A stretch of DNA of 64,000 nt from Cryoendolithus antarcticus (Eukaryota; Ascomycota; Dothideomycetes; Cladosporiales; Cladosporiaceae). The notes under the pieces were generated by a model. That model had not been told where the DNA came from, made no database searches, and saw nothing but the letters and a program-made list of their open reading frames with translations. The stretch's first letter is position 1. The number at the start of each line of letters is the position of its first letter. Shown one piece after another: positions 33,904 to 43,528 of this stretch. Made by a program: the position numbers and the translations under genes. Location: assembly GCA_002077065.1 (NCBI GenBank), contig NAJO01000028.1, positions 248,001 to 312,000 of the forward strand. Direction: 5' to 3'.

Positions 33904-34307
33904 GTGATTGTTGGGTGCGTTCAAAGAGAGGTGGAAAGCTAAGATGAAGTTTCAGTCGATCACTTGGGCAAGTGCAAGAGCACCCCAGCGACGCGAGTCC
34001 ACGGCTCCTTCCAACACTCGTCGGTAGAGTCGCGACTTCCAGCCATCTAACGAGGACTGCATCCCGAAATAAGAGTATGAGAGCACAGCCGACATGCGAA
34101 CACCGCGGAGAACGATGTGATGCAAGCCGAGTCGAGACGTGAGAGTGCTTGCATGTCATGTCTGTCTTGATAAGATGAGCTATCCACAAGCCTTCCAGTC
34201 TGTGTAGTGATGCACCTTGAGATTAAGTCCAGAGCGGATCAGAGCACACAGGTCGGGGCAGTGGCCTTCAGCTCACAAGCCCGGGACAGACCACTCAGAC
34301 GAGAGGT
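33904..34307. other. intergenic
   Basis: About 400 bases between the sterol glucosyltransferase stop and the start of the broken membrane protein gene. No feature recognised. The frame 33833-34189 (-) overlaps but is out of phase with the membrane protein. Confidence 0.45.
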
Positions 34308-37300
34308 TTATACCACTCTAGCCTCCTCGTCCCTCCGATGTCCCGGTGACATGAACTCTGCCACGCCACCCTTTGCACCCGCACCCTCGACATGGTCCGG
34401 CATCGCCACGGCAGCGCCTTTAGTCTGTGAGCTGCTCTCACTAGTAACAGCCGTGCTTTCGCTGCCTTCTCGCGCGCGATTTACCTGGGCAGCATCATCT
34501 CTCGGCTTCTCACTCCCCAACGCAAGGGGATTACTTGCTGCACCCGCTTCCTCAACAGCAGTCGTGTCCTGCGGCGCGTCCGCAGTCTTCTCCTCTGTAG
34601 CAAGCTGTGGCTGCTGCTCTAATGTCGGCGCCCTTGCCTCATCCGCCTCCTTGCGAAGCGCTTCTCTTCGTCGCTCGAACAGGACTTCTAGATCTTCGCC
34701 TCGCCGTCTCGCCTCGAGTGCCTTTTCAGTAGCGCTCACGTTGGTCAACACTCCATCTTCCTCCCACTGCTTCGTCTCTCGCGCTTTCTTGATCCGACCA
34801 AGCGGTCCACGTCCAGCGGCATTGCGGAAGTGATGCACCTCTTTCCATAGCTCATCGTACACTTTCCACCCTTCTTCGACTGCGGTGCGAGTCTCGCGGA
34901 GCTTAGCCGCGTGCTTGGCGTCGTCGAGAGCTTGCAGGTCTTTGACGCCTTGGATGATGTGTACTTTACGGATATATGCGTCTGTACCCGGCCCTCCAAG
35001 GCGCTTTTCAACGTACTTCCGTACGCCAGTTGCCAGAAAAGCTGGTGGCGCGACGATGGCAGTGATGTTCTTCAGTACGAGGCCGCCCACACCTTTCGCG
35101 ACGCCTTTGCCTAGACCGCCGAATTTGGCAGGAAGTGTGTCCTCCTCTTTCCAGCCACCAACCGGCTGGGTGACAAGACCAGTGAAGCCGTCGTAGACAC
35201 CGTAAGTGAACTCCTTCCGGGCTGCACGCCAACCCGTTTTGACACCGGTGATGCGGATGGGCTTCCGGACTGTCGCGTCACCATACAGCCGTGGCGCGTT
35301 GTGAAAGCCTTGAGCTACCGCCATGTGGATATCCAGAGGCATAGCTAGGAGGGCAGTACCAGAAGCTTTGAAGCCCGTACCGACGTCGTCTCTGATCTCG
35401 TGCGCGAGGGGTGCGGCTGGGTCCGCAGAAAGCGCGGATCCAAGGGTAGTCGTGGTCTCCTGCCGAGGGTTGCTAGGTCGCGTAGCGCGAGTGCTGCTGT
35501 CCGAAGTTGGCTCAGCGTCTGCAGCCTTCCTTGCTGCCATTGCTTTGGCTTGCTTGCGCTGTATCCGCTCAGCTCTTCGCGTAGCAGCAGCTTGCTTCTT
35601 TTTCTCGTGCGCCTCGCGTTTCTTTACATGCTTCGCTATGCGCATTGGTACCATGCCGACGCCTTCACCAATGTCGTAGAGACTACTCGTAATAGCATGA
35701 GCACCACCAGTGATTGGCTCTCCAGGTCCGTCAAAGTCGGCCCATTCGTAGACTCGCAATAGTTTGAGGTCCTCCCATCTGATCTTGCCACCCTCGACAA
35801 GCAGTTCGGCGGCCAATGCGGATAACCGGAACGGCGAGTTGCGCATTTTCCATACTGCAACGCGATCTTCCAAGATCGAGCACCGCATTGTCTTGGCGCC
35901 CTTGAGTGGCAGACTTCGGTGAAACGACTTGACTGCGTTCTCTGCGCCATCACCTTCCTTTGCAATGCTGTCAGCAATTTTCTGTACATTGATCTGCGCT
36001 TCCTCCGTAAGACACTGCTTGATGCCCTCGGCGAGACGCTCAGCGTTCAGCTTCTTGTATGGTATGCACTCAAATGCTCCGGCCTTCGCTTCAGCTACCA
36101 TGGCGCCCCAGAAAGGTTGATCACCGAAGAACGGGACAATCATGGTCGGCTTGGCAAGCTTGAGTCCAATGGCCGTCGTTCCTGCGCCGCCGTGATGAAC
36201 CACGGCCTTCACTCGTGGGAACAGCCAGTCGTGAGGCGTGTTGCCGAGCATGTAAACATGGTCAGGCACGTCGTTGCCTTCGCCACCCAGACCGCCCCAG
36301 CCCTTGTTGACCAATGCACGCACTCCGGCCATCTTTGCTGCTTTGAAGATCATCTGTGTAAAGCGGTCCGGGTCATCAACAACGATCGATCCGAAGCCGA
36401 TGTACACCGGAGGATCGCCAGCATCTAGGAAAGCTTTCAAGTCATCTGGCGGGGTGAACTTGCTTCCGAGATCCAGAAAGACGAACCCCCCGATATCAAT
36501 CTCTGGTCCCCAGTCCTTTGGCTTCGATACGAGCGCGGGACTCCACATGTATGTGTATGGCACCTTCATGCGATACAGTGCTCCAGGCGCCCAGAGCGGG
36601 CTCACAGGCTCGAGACCTAGGGTCTTAGTTCTGAAGACGTTCAAAAGATCGCCAAGCCCGGAAAAAGTCATCATTTCTACCAGCGCATACGACATGAAAT
36701 TGACGTACGACTCGTCCACGTTACTCTTGCCAGGCTTGATGTTGGCTACAGGGTGAGGCCATGCCTGAGTGGGCGAATATGGGAAGGTGAACATCATGTG
36801 TAACGGTATGCCCAGCCTCTCCGCGATGTGTATGTGCGCCATCGATGGGGGATTGGCGATGATGGCATGAGCAATGAATGGATGCTTATCGCCCATGAGC
36901 TTGAGGTTGTGTTTATTGTGCTCATCGTCCGTAGTGTTGACGCAAGCTCGCCAGAAGCCCTCGAACATCTCTGCCATTTGCTCTCGGCGACGACCAATTT
37001 CGCCCTCCTTCACAGTTTGGAACTTCGGTATCAGACCAGGATTCTTCACCATGAAGGCCATGAGCTCAGAAGGATTGCCGCCGATGTTGAAGAACTCGAG
37101 TCCACCGTCCTGCTCAACGAATTCTCGAAAGGCTAAGTGGGTGGCAATTCGGACCCGATGGCCATATTGATTCTTGAGCACCATCCCGACTTTCAGAAAA
37201 GGCTGGATATCACCTCTTGAACCGATGACCATGATCACAATATTCAGCCGTGGTCTAGCAGCCGTCTTCCGCAGCGACTCATCGAGCGATGCAGCCTCCT

Positions 37301-38081
37301 TGCTGAGGTGACTTCTGACCTCCGAGGCCTCACCGTGATCATATCTTTGAGGATTGCGCCGTTTCGGTATGTCCAGATGGTTCTTGATGGTATGACCCAG
37401 AGCCTTGGCAACGTAGCCCGAGTTCGCAGTCTCGTTGACAGAGATGTTCAATCGCCCATCGCGCTTCGAGATCCTGCCCTTAGTCTTGACATGTTCAGTA
37501 TGCAGCTTGAACCGTGGCGTAGTCCCTTTCTTCTTGACAGAATCCTTGCCATTCGTTGCTCCATCTTGCACATGATCTGAACCTTCAGACTTCTTCGAAC
37601 GTCCTTTCTTGACTTGTGCCTCCTGCTCGGAATCGCTTGATGAACTCGAGTCCGAGGACGCTGACTCGAAGTTCACCGCGTACGGGTCGGATGCCTTCGT
37701 GCCAAACTGCGCAGAGGTCATGCGCCTCAAGCTCCTCCTCAGTGTGCTATCGGCATGGGTGGGCTTCGGCCTCTCTGTCCGCGTTTGCTGCCCTATTCCA
37801 GGTCGCCTTCGCGCTGTTGGCGCGCTATCACTCCTCGATGCCCGCGGCTTCCTGGACTTCGCTTCTGTCGTGAGCGGTTGGCCAAAATCCTTACTCGCTG
37901 TGTTCGACCTGACCGGTCCAGCCAGTCTTGCTCCATCCAGTGGAGTGGCGTATACCGAAGACAAACTCGAGCGCGCTGACTCCACAGACTCTCTGCGCAC
38001 ATCGTTGCCCGGAGCAGTAGAGGCGCTCAAACTCCCAGCTATCGTTGTAGCGTTTCCTGAACTGTGATCGAGCTGACCCAT
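34308..38081 (-). CDS. UGT80-type sterol glucosyltransferase with C-terminal extension
   Basis: An intronless frame of 1257 residues from the first ATG at 38081 (MGQLDHSSG). The Ser-rich N-terminal 270 residues look disordered. The GT1-family glycosyltransferase follows: LNIVIMVIGSRGDIQPFLKV near 280, the acceptor-side region, IGFGSIVVDDPDRFTQMI, and the nucleotide-sugar motif VVHHGGAGTTAIGLKLAKPT near 630, with PFFGDQPFWG. This matches UDP-glucose:sterol 3-beta-glucosyltransferases. The GRAM and PH domains of Atg26 are not visible. About 500 residues follow, including FTYGVYDGFTGLVTQPVGGW and GLGKGVAKGVGGLVLKNITA near 970-1020, which resemble the glycine-rich C-terminal region of VPS13-type lipid-transfer proteins. 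Charged coiled coil and disordered sequence complete the tail. The product is probably steryl glucoside at membranes. Confidence 0.88.
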   Translation of the reverse strand: MGQLDHSSGNATTIAGSLSASTAPGNDVRRESVESARSSLSSVYATPLDGARLAGPVRSNTASKDFGQPLTTEAKSRKPRASRSDSAPTARRRPGIGQQTRTERPKPTHADSTLRRSLRRMTSAQFGTKASDPYAVNFESASSDSSSSSDSEQEAQVKKGRSKKSEGSDHVQDGATNGKDSVKKKGTTPRFKLHTEHVKTKGRISKRDGRLNISVNETANSGYVAKALGHTIKNHLDIPKRRNPQRYDHGEASEVRSHLSKEAASLDESLRKTAARPRLNIVIMVIGSRGDIQPFLKVGMVLKNQYGHRVRIATHLAFREFVEQDGGLEFFNIGGNPSELMAFMVKNPGLIPKFQTVKEGEIGRRREQMAEMFEGFWRACVNTTDDEHNKHNLKLMGDKHPFIAHAIIANPPSMAHIHIAERLGIPLHMMFTFPYSPTQAWPHPVANIKPGKSNVDESYVNFMSYALVEMMTFSGLGDLLNVFRTKTLGLEPVSPLWAPGALYRMKVPYTYMWSPALVSKPKDWGPEIDIGGFVFLDLGSKFTPPDDLKAFLDAGDPPVYIGFGSIVVDDPDRFTQMIFKAAKMAGVRALVNKGWGGLGGEGNDVPDHVYMLGNTPHDWLFPRVKAVVHHGGAGTTAIGLKLAKPTMIVPFFGDQPFWGAMVAEAKAGAFECIPYKKLNAERLAEGIKQCLTEEAQINVQKIADSIAKEGDGAENAVKSFHRSLPLKGAKTMRCSILEDRVAVWKMRNSPFRLSALAAELLVEGGKIRWEDLKLLRVYEWADFDGPGEPITGGAHAITSSLYDIGEGVGMVPMRIAKHVKKREAHEKKKQAAATRRAERIQRKQAKAMAARKAADAEPTSDSSTRATRPSNPRQETTTTLGSALSADPAAPLAHEIRDDVGTGFKASGTALLAMPLDIHMAVAQGFHNAPRLYGDATVRKPIRITGVKTGWRAARKEFTYGVYDGFTGLVTQPVGGWKEEDTLPAKFGGLGKGVAKGVGGLVLKNITAIVAPPAFLATGVRKYVEKRLGGPGTDAYIRKVHIIQGVKDLQALDDAKHAAKLRETRTAVEEGWKVYDELWKEVHHFRNAAGRGPLGRIKKARETKQWEEDGVLTNVSATEKALEARRRGEDLEVLFERRREALRKEADEARAPTLEQQPQLATEEKTADAPQDTTAVEEAGAASNPLALGSEKPRDDAAQVNRAREGSESTAVTSESSSQTKGAAVAMPDHVEGAGAKGGVAEFMSPGHRRDEEARVV

Positions 38082-38099
38082 GATTGTTGATGGCCCCAC

Positions 38100-38894
38100 T
38101 GTTTTCTCGCAGGCATGTTGTACCCTCTCCTTTGCGATTTCTCGACGTTGACTGGAGACGCGTCGCGTGCAATGCGCTCAATCTATTGCAGGAAATTTCT
38201 CGATAGTGAAGAATGCTAACACATGTCTTGACCGGAATAACTTATGCTTCTATCGATACTGCGCACACTGCCTACGCGCAATCGCATCATTGCTTCCGCA
38301 TGTGTCCTTTAGCGCAAACAAGAGACTTCGATCTTGCAGCATTGGGATGAGCTTGATTCGCGCTCGACAAAAGTGACATCACAGCCGTCGGTTTCCTGTA
38401 AATTTGTCCGAAAATGCGACGAATCGAGGGTTGGACGTAAGAAGGGTAGCAATTAAGATGAGACGCGGCAGGGTGGCATGCAAATCATAGAAGAAGCGGA
38501 CCACTCCAGAGGTCTGCATGGTTGTCACTGCTTGTCTAGACTGCACCACTATATCAAAGTACTTTTGACTCTCTCCAGGGGAAATGCTGGAGGAGAACGC
38601 ATTTTCGTCTATAGTGAGGTACTGAGCGAGCATGTCGCTAGCATAGGTGGCAGACTTGCAAGTGATGGTGGAGATGGTTCGTAATGAGTTTGATGCAGGG
38701 TGGCAGCGCATTAGGATTGGTATACATTAAACTATCATGATCGTCCTGTCCTCTCCCCTTGCTTTCGTGTTTGCTCCAACGCTACGGAATTCGCTCGAAG
38801 GCGTGATATACAGTGACCCAAAAACCTTAACCCGACGCCGTAGCCATACATCAGAGCCACCATTCAGTCTTGCCTGAGATCTTGTGAGATCCGT
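38100..38894. other. intergenic upstream of sterol glucosyltransferase gene
   Basis: About 800 bases between the NCE102-like stop and the glucosyltransferase start. The right part is probably the 3' UTR of the NCE102-like gene and the left part the promoter of the glucosyltransferase. Frames of up to 110 codons on the minus strand do not look coding. Confidence 0.45.
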
Positions 38895-39439
38895 TTAGAC
38901 CTTGCTCATTTGAGGGCCACGACGGATACCGCCAGCGCGCATGTTGGCGTTGCCGTTGAGCGCAGTCAGGACGAGCGAGGCGAGGAAGGCTGCGAATGCG
39001 AACCATAGGAACGCAGTGCTTGCTTGTGCCTCGTGGCATCGCTTGCCGGAGCCGCGGGTAACGATGTTAGTGTTGAGGTAGTCCTGTTGCGCTTGTCAGA
39101 TCATGCTTGCGTATTGGACTGCAATTTGCGAGCACTTACGATGTTGCCACAGCTGTGTACCTTCAGGTACGCCGCAGTCGCAACGCCACCAATGAATGTG
39201 AAGAGCACCGCAAGGCCGTCCAGGGTCAGCGGCAGCGCAGGGTGGATGGTAAGGCTGTCGGGCTTGACCGCTTGCGCGATGAGGTAGAAGAGCGCGAGCA
39301 TGCAGAAGACTGCGACGAACATATCGTAGTTGATTACTGAGGGTCCGGAGGAGATGCTGATCATGTTTCCGATGAGAGACATGATGAGAAGGATCATGAG
39401 GAATTGGAAGCCGCGAAGGCCAAGCTGGATGATGTTCAT
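38895..39439 (-). CDS. NCE102-like MARVEL membrane protein
   Basis: Exons 39439-39140 and 39083-38895 encode 162 residues. The 56-nt intron (GTAAGT..CAACAG) is in phase 0. Four hydrophobic segments are seen: FQFLMILLIMSLIGNMI, MFVAVFCMLALFYLIAQA, LPLTLDGLAVLFTFIGGVAT and AFLWFAFAAFLASLVLTAL. Short polar ends and the SCGNIDYLNTN loop complete the pattern. Size and layout match the Nce102/Fhn1 branch of MARVEL proteins, which organise eisosomes and membrane compartments and sense sphingolipids at the plasma membrane in yeast. The N-terminus MNIIQLGLRGFQF is typical. A longer antisense-like frame (39096-39680, same strand, other phase) is a shadow. Confidence 0.85.
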
Positions 39440-40554
39440 GGCGGCGGTGGTTCTGGAAGTGTCGTGGGTAGTGAGTGGTATGACTTAGGCGTCTGTAGGG
39501 CGGAAGTCGAAGTAGAACGATTTGTTGGTGAGTAGTGAAAGATAGCAGGCGCGCAGAGCATAGAACTTCATGTATATTTGAAGCTTGGGGAAGGCGCGAC
39601 GCTACGTCACTGCCGAGTTGCGCCGCGGCGCTGAGGTGACGACCGCTCCAAGTTTGAGAAAAATCGTAAGATGAGATCACGAGTGCTGCTAGACTCTACC
39701 GTGTGTGCCGCCCGGGCTTCCGATGTTACGGCTTTGCACATGCTACCGCCAAGTTCGCTGCGATTGACGTTGCTGGTGTTGAAATAATACCACTTCGCCT
39801 TACGCAAATTGTCGATCTGGTCTAGAAAGTGGCCATCCACGTGCACATTCCTCGGTCTTGCACATGTTTGGTCGTACAGCATCATTATAACGAATGCGAT
39901 CACCATCGCAACCCGAGGCTGTGTCCTGCTATTGCCACTCCACTACTACATTCTTCGATCCCGCGTTCTTCTTTTCGAAATTCGCACATCCTCGATCTCC
40001 AAGCCTCCAAGTCTGTTGGCGCGGCTCTGCGCAGACCTCACGCCACGACCGGCCGACTCGCGGGAGTTGCGCTCTTAGCTCCGGCTGCCGTCGATCAATC
40101 TTGATTTCTGGGATGAGATCATGTGTAGTCATCATGCGCCCAACGCGTTCGAGAAAGCGCGGCCTAGAACCTCACTCATATCACAGCTCCTATTCCATAA
40201 CCTCAAGCTTGTGCAATGCCGCGGCATGCTATGCCCGCAAGCGCTGTAGTGCTCTGCCGTTGATAGCATGTATGCAAGACTTGATGTGCTCTGCCGGAAG
40301 GAGCCATGCATTGGGGCGCAGCGTTGAGCGCCTACAGACTCATCTCTTGAAGTCCACTGCGCACACAAGGTAGGAAGTGACTCATTTCATATGTATTACA
40401 CTCATTTGTATAGATTCAACCGCGAATGATGAGCAAGACGTACTTCCTTACTCTCAATATCCGCGATTGGCAGGACGAGGCTGCAAAGACAATCCCGGGA
40501 TCGCCTACGTGAAAGCACACTGATCCACCGTACGACTTCCGCTCTGTTGTCACC
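39440..40554. other. intergenic, divergent promoters
   Basis: About 1.1 kb between the starts of the NCE102-like gene (minus) and the RtcA-like gene (plus). Overlapping frames (for example 39607-39906 on the minus strand, 99 codons, and 39894-40373 on the plus strand) are not supported by any recognisable sequence. CACCATGGC at 40551 is a good start context for the right-hand gene. Confidence 0.45.
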
Positions 40555-41842
40555 ATGGCAGACGAAGACCTAGTCGAGCGTTTGGAGCATCTTGACATGT
40601 CTCCGCGACCTAGGAAACTAACAAACACCAAGTCTACCAACCTCCTGGAAATCGACGGGCGCACCCTAGAGGGCGGTGGCCAGCTGCTTCGCCTCTCCCT
40701 GACCCTCTTCGCGTTGACAAGCAGACCAGTCCATATTTCCAACATCCGCGGCAAGCGGAAACCAAAGCCTGGTCTGAAAGCACAGCATCTCGCGTGCGTC
40801 CAATGGCTAGCTCGTGCCTGCAATGCCACTGTCATCGGAGCAGAGAAAGGCAGCACTGACCTTGTCTTCACGCCTGGAAAAGTCAACGGCAACTCGCCAG
40901 TGTACGCGAAGTCTACTACCACAGGAGTGTGGGAGAGTGAAGTCGCGATCGGCACAGCTGGGAGCACGGGGTTGTTGCTGCAAGCTATCTTGCCGTTCAT
41001 TCTGTTCTCACCGCCTCGAAACGAGACTGGCGAGGCGGAAACGGTGAGACTTACAGTATCAGGTGGGACGAATGTCTCTGGCATACGACTACATCGCCAC
41101 TGTCTTGCTACCCACACTCGCAAATATTGGCTTCCCTCTCATCTCCGCAAGCCTAGAAAAGCGAGGCTGGAGTTCGGGTCGAGAAAGCATCGGAAGTTTC
41201 ACACTGCTCATACCGCCTCGGCCGTCTGGCCCGTTAGCAGCATTCAGGTTATGTCGTCAACCCAATGAGACGTCACCACAGCTACCCTCGATGATCACGG
41301 CGAAATTGATAGCATCCCCAGCCTTACATCAAGACTTCACGGACGCAGTAACTAGCTTTGTGGCTTGGCGGTTTGGCGAGAAACATACACTGTTTCACCG
41401 GAATCTGACTATCGACTGCGAGGCTAGCGACAGCACAGCGTGTCTCTATATCCTGATCACAGCGACTGTGACGCCAAGTCCCTTGCCTGGATCAGCGAAG
41501 CCTACCCCAGCACCCTATATCCTCGCTACAGACCATCTTCCCGAACGCAAAACTCCTCCTGCACGTTCAAGTAAGTTTGTCATCGACGCGGCGACTCGGT
41601 GCGTGAATGAGCTATGCGCTCTCTGGACTAGTGGTGCGAGAGCAGATGAACATCTGGGAGACCAGCTAGTTGTGTTTCAGGCACTTGCAGAAGGTCGGAG
41701 TGAGGTCTTCGGTGGCGACGGACGGGAGATCAGCCTACATGCCAGGACTGCGGAGTGGGTGGCGAAGGAGGTCCTAGGCGTGAGGTGTCGGGATGATGGC
41801 ATTGAAGGTATCGGGTTTGAGGGGACACGCTTCGATTCGTGA
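40555..41842 (+). pseudogene. RtcA-type RNA 3'-phosphate cyclase with frameshift
   Basis: The frame starting at the well-placed ATG (CACCATGG) encodes an RNA 3'-terminal phosphate cyclase N-terminus: LLEIDGRTLEGGGQLLRLSL, NIRGKRKPKPGLKAQHLACV, GTAGSTGLLLQAILP and TVRLTVSGGTNVS. At about 41077 the homology jumps to the +2 frame, which continues at once with LAYDYIATVLLPTLANIGFP, LEKRGWSSGRESIG and the C-terminal EISLHARTAEWVAKEVLGVR. The last segment contains the histidine that is adenylated in this family, and the frame stops at 41842. No spare sequence for an intron lies between the halves, and a few residues usually present after GGTNVS seem missing. The enzyme converts RNA 3'-phosphates to 2',3'-cyclic ends. 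It is either a small deletion or an assembly error. Confidence 0.8.
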
Positions 41843-42152
41843 CGATGATCACGGAGGCCAGGTGCGGGTCGTGTACTCCTTGAGCGGCCCATGCTTCCAA
41901 GTGTCCTTGAACTCGCCTTTCTCTCCAACAACTTACTCTCACTTGCGCATGTATCGAGTGCGCCGCAGCTGCAGTTTCTGTGGGCAGTCATAACGGAGAG
42001 TCGACGCGTGTAACGTTCTCGTGGCCCAGAACGCAGTCGAGCCTCTCAGTGACGTCTTGGCCTCAATCCACTATTACAGCGCGCGCGACAGAAGCTCTAG
42101 TCAGAAGTTCCAAAATCGGAGAGGCGAAGCTGATGGTTCAGTATCGACTGCC
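41843..42152. other. intergenic, convergent ends
   Basis: About 310 bases between the RtcA-like stop and the RRP43 stop. Nothing recognisable. Confidence 0.5.
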
Positions 42153-43124
42153 TCAAGGCAACATCGCGTTCACGTCCTTCCACCTTCCGAACGTGAGCTC
42201 CACACATTCCCGCACCGACTCCTTACCCACAGCCCTGCCTCCAGCCTTCTCAACACCTAGAACCCTATTGCTCCCATCAAGTACAACAGTAACAGCCTCG
42301 CGACAGACGTCCTCTTCACTCGTGTCAGGGTCAGCGAGCACCCAGCTCTCAGCCTCGCTTCTTTGCTTCAGTGGATTAGCGGTCGAAAACACAGCAAACG
42401 TTGCTGTCACGGGCGTAGCTTGTAGTGTCAGACGTGAGTAGTCCTCCAAGGCTGGCGAGCAGACCACAGCCTCTGTATCAGCATCCCAGCTCGCTTTTGG
42501 GAGTCTCGTAGTCCTCAAGGCAGCCATCACTGCGAGCCAAGCAGCGTCGAACGGGTTCCCATCGAGTGAAATGAACATAATGTCCAGATACAACGTCCAG
42601 TACGCTTTGACTTCCGGTACTGAAGCGTCATCCTCTTCGTCAATCTTGGGTGCCGTGAACGTGATTTGTAGATCCTTCGGGTTGACAAGATCGCTCCCAT
42701 ACAACAGCGTGCGAACTTTCCAGCTCAGGCTCTGCGCCAAAGTGCTTGGTGGATTGCCAGGTAGATGAGCTGGCGAACACCCTGTGCTAAGCTCAACATT
42801 CGGCACTAGTAGTCCCAGTGTCTCCAGTAGATCGCCATCGTCCGCGTCTGGTGGCGATGGAGTGTCGGATGCATTGAGTATCTCGCCTTGTGCCGAGCAG
42901 ACTACAGTAGTGTCACCCAGACGAACGACCGCGCTGCCGTGACTGTGAGTCAGAGAGCCTGTCGTTATTTGTGGCTCGCGGCACTCGATCAGAGTACGGC
43001 CAGATGGGCGGATTGGAGGAGATTGTTTCAGGTGGGCGTGCAGAAACGGGCCTGGGGTGAGCTTAGCGAACGTTGCTCGAGGAAACGCGAGAGACGCAGG
43101 GGCCGTGGAGGTGTCGGCGGCCAT
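42153..43124 (-). CDS. RRP43: exosome core subunit RRP43 (RNase PH fold)
   Basis: An intronless frame of 323 residues from an ATG in good context (ATGGCCGCC). The sequence has the RNase PH-domain layout of exosome ring subunits: FLHAHLKQSPPIRPSGRTLI, HSHGSAVVRLGDTTVVCSAQ, YLDIMFISLDGNPFDAAWLA and a C-terminal VVLDGSNRVLGVEKAGG. GRTLIECREPQITTG is typical of the Rrp43/OIP2-EXOSC8 group, which has lost phosphorolytic activity. In the nucleus and cytoplasm it forms part of the six-subunit ring that threads RNA to Rrp44. Length agrees with the family. It is divergent from the WBP11-like gene, with about 400 bases between starts. Confidence 0.88.
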   Translation of the reverse strand: MAADTSTAPASLAFPRATFAKLTPGPFLHAHLKQSPPIRPSGRTLIECREPQITTGSLTHSHGSAVVRLGDTTVVCSAQGEILNASDTPSPPDADDGDLLETLGLLVPNVELSTGCSPAHLPGNPPSTLAQSLSWKVRTLLYGSDLVNPKDLQITFTAPKIDEEDDASVPEVKAYWTLYLDIMFISLDGNPFDAAWLAVMAALRTTRLPKASWDADTEAVVCSPALEDYSRLTLQATPVTATFAVFSTANPLKQRSEAESWVLADPDTSEEDVCREAVTVVLDGSNRVLGVEKAGGRAVGKESVRECVELTFGRWKDVNAMLP

Positions 43125-43528
43125 TGTTGCGGTGTTGTTTGTCCCTTGTCTCCAGTCGCGTGTATCGACGTTGGCATATCTCGTGGAGAAAAGTTAGGCG
43201 CGAGTCAAGACGTGCATGCGCTAAGTCCGCCCAAACGCCGTGAGGCTGTACCTGTACCTCTCCAAAAGTCGGAATGCGCCTGTTCCATCATATGTGTATC
43301 TCCAACAGTGGACGGCGATATCAATCTTTCGTGAGAGTTCTGGCTTCTGGCCAAGAACACCGGTACTTCATGGACTCTCTCAGCGACACTGACTGACAGA
43401 CGCACCGTTGCAGGGACGGTTATAATACCACAGTAACGTTTAGACTCTTGGAGAGGCGGAAGTAGCTTGATCACATACTCGACCAGCAACCGAGTCGTTC
43501 CTGATTTTAGACAAATTACACCGCTATA
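43125..43528. other. intergenic, shared divergent promoter region
   Basis: About 400 bases between the starts of RRP43 (minus) and the WBP11-like gene (plus), both RNA-processing genes, so a shared promoter is possible. No defined motif was identified. Confidence 0.45.

Noticed and set aside
39096..39680. 194-codon frame on the minus strand overlapping the NCE102-like gene
   Set aside because: It is out of phase with the supported four-helix protein and has a random-looking composition.
41980..42441. 153-codon plus-strand frame
   Set aside because: It is mostly antisense to the conserved RRP43 C-terminus.
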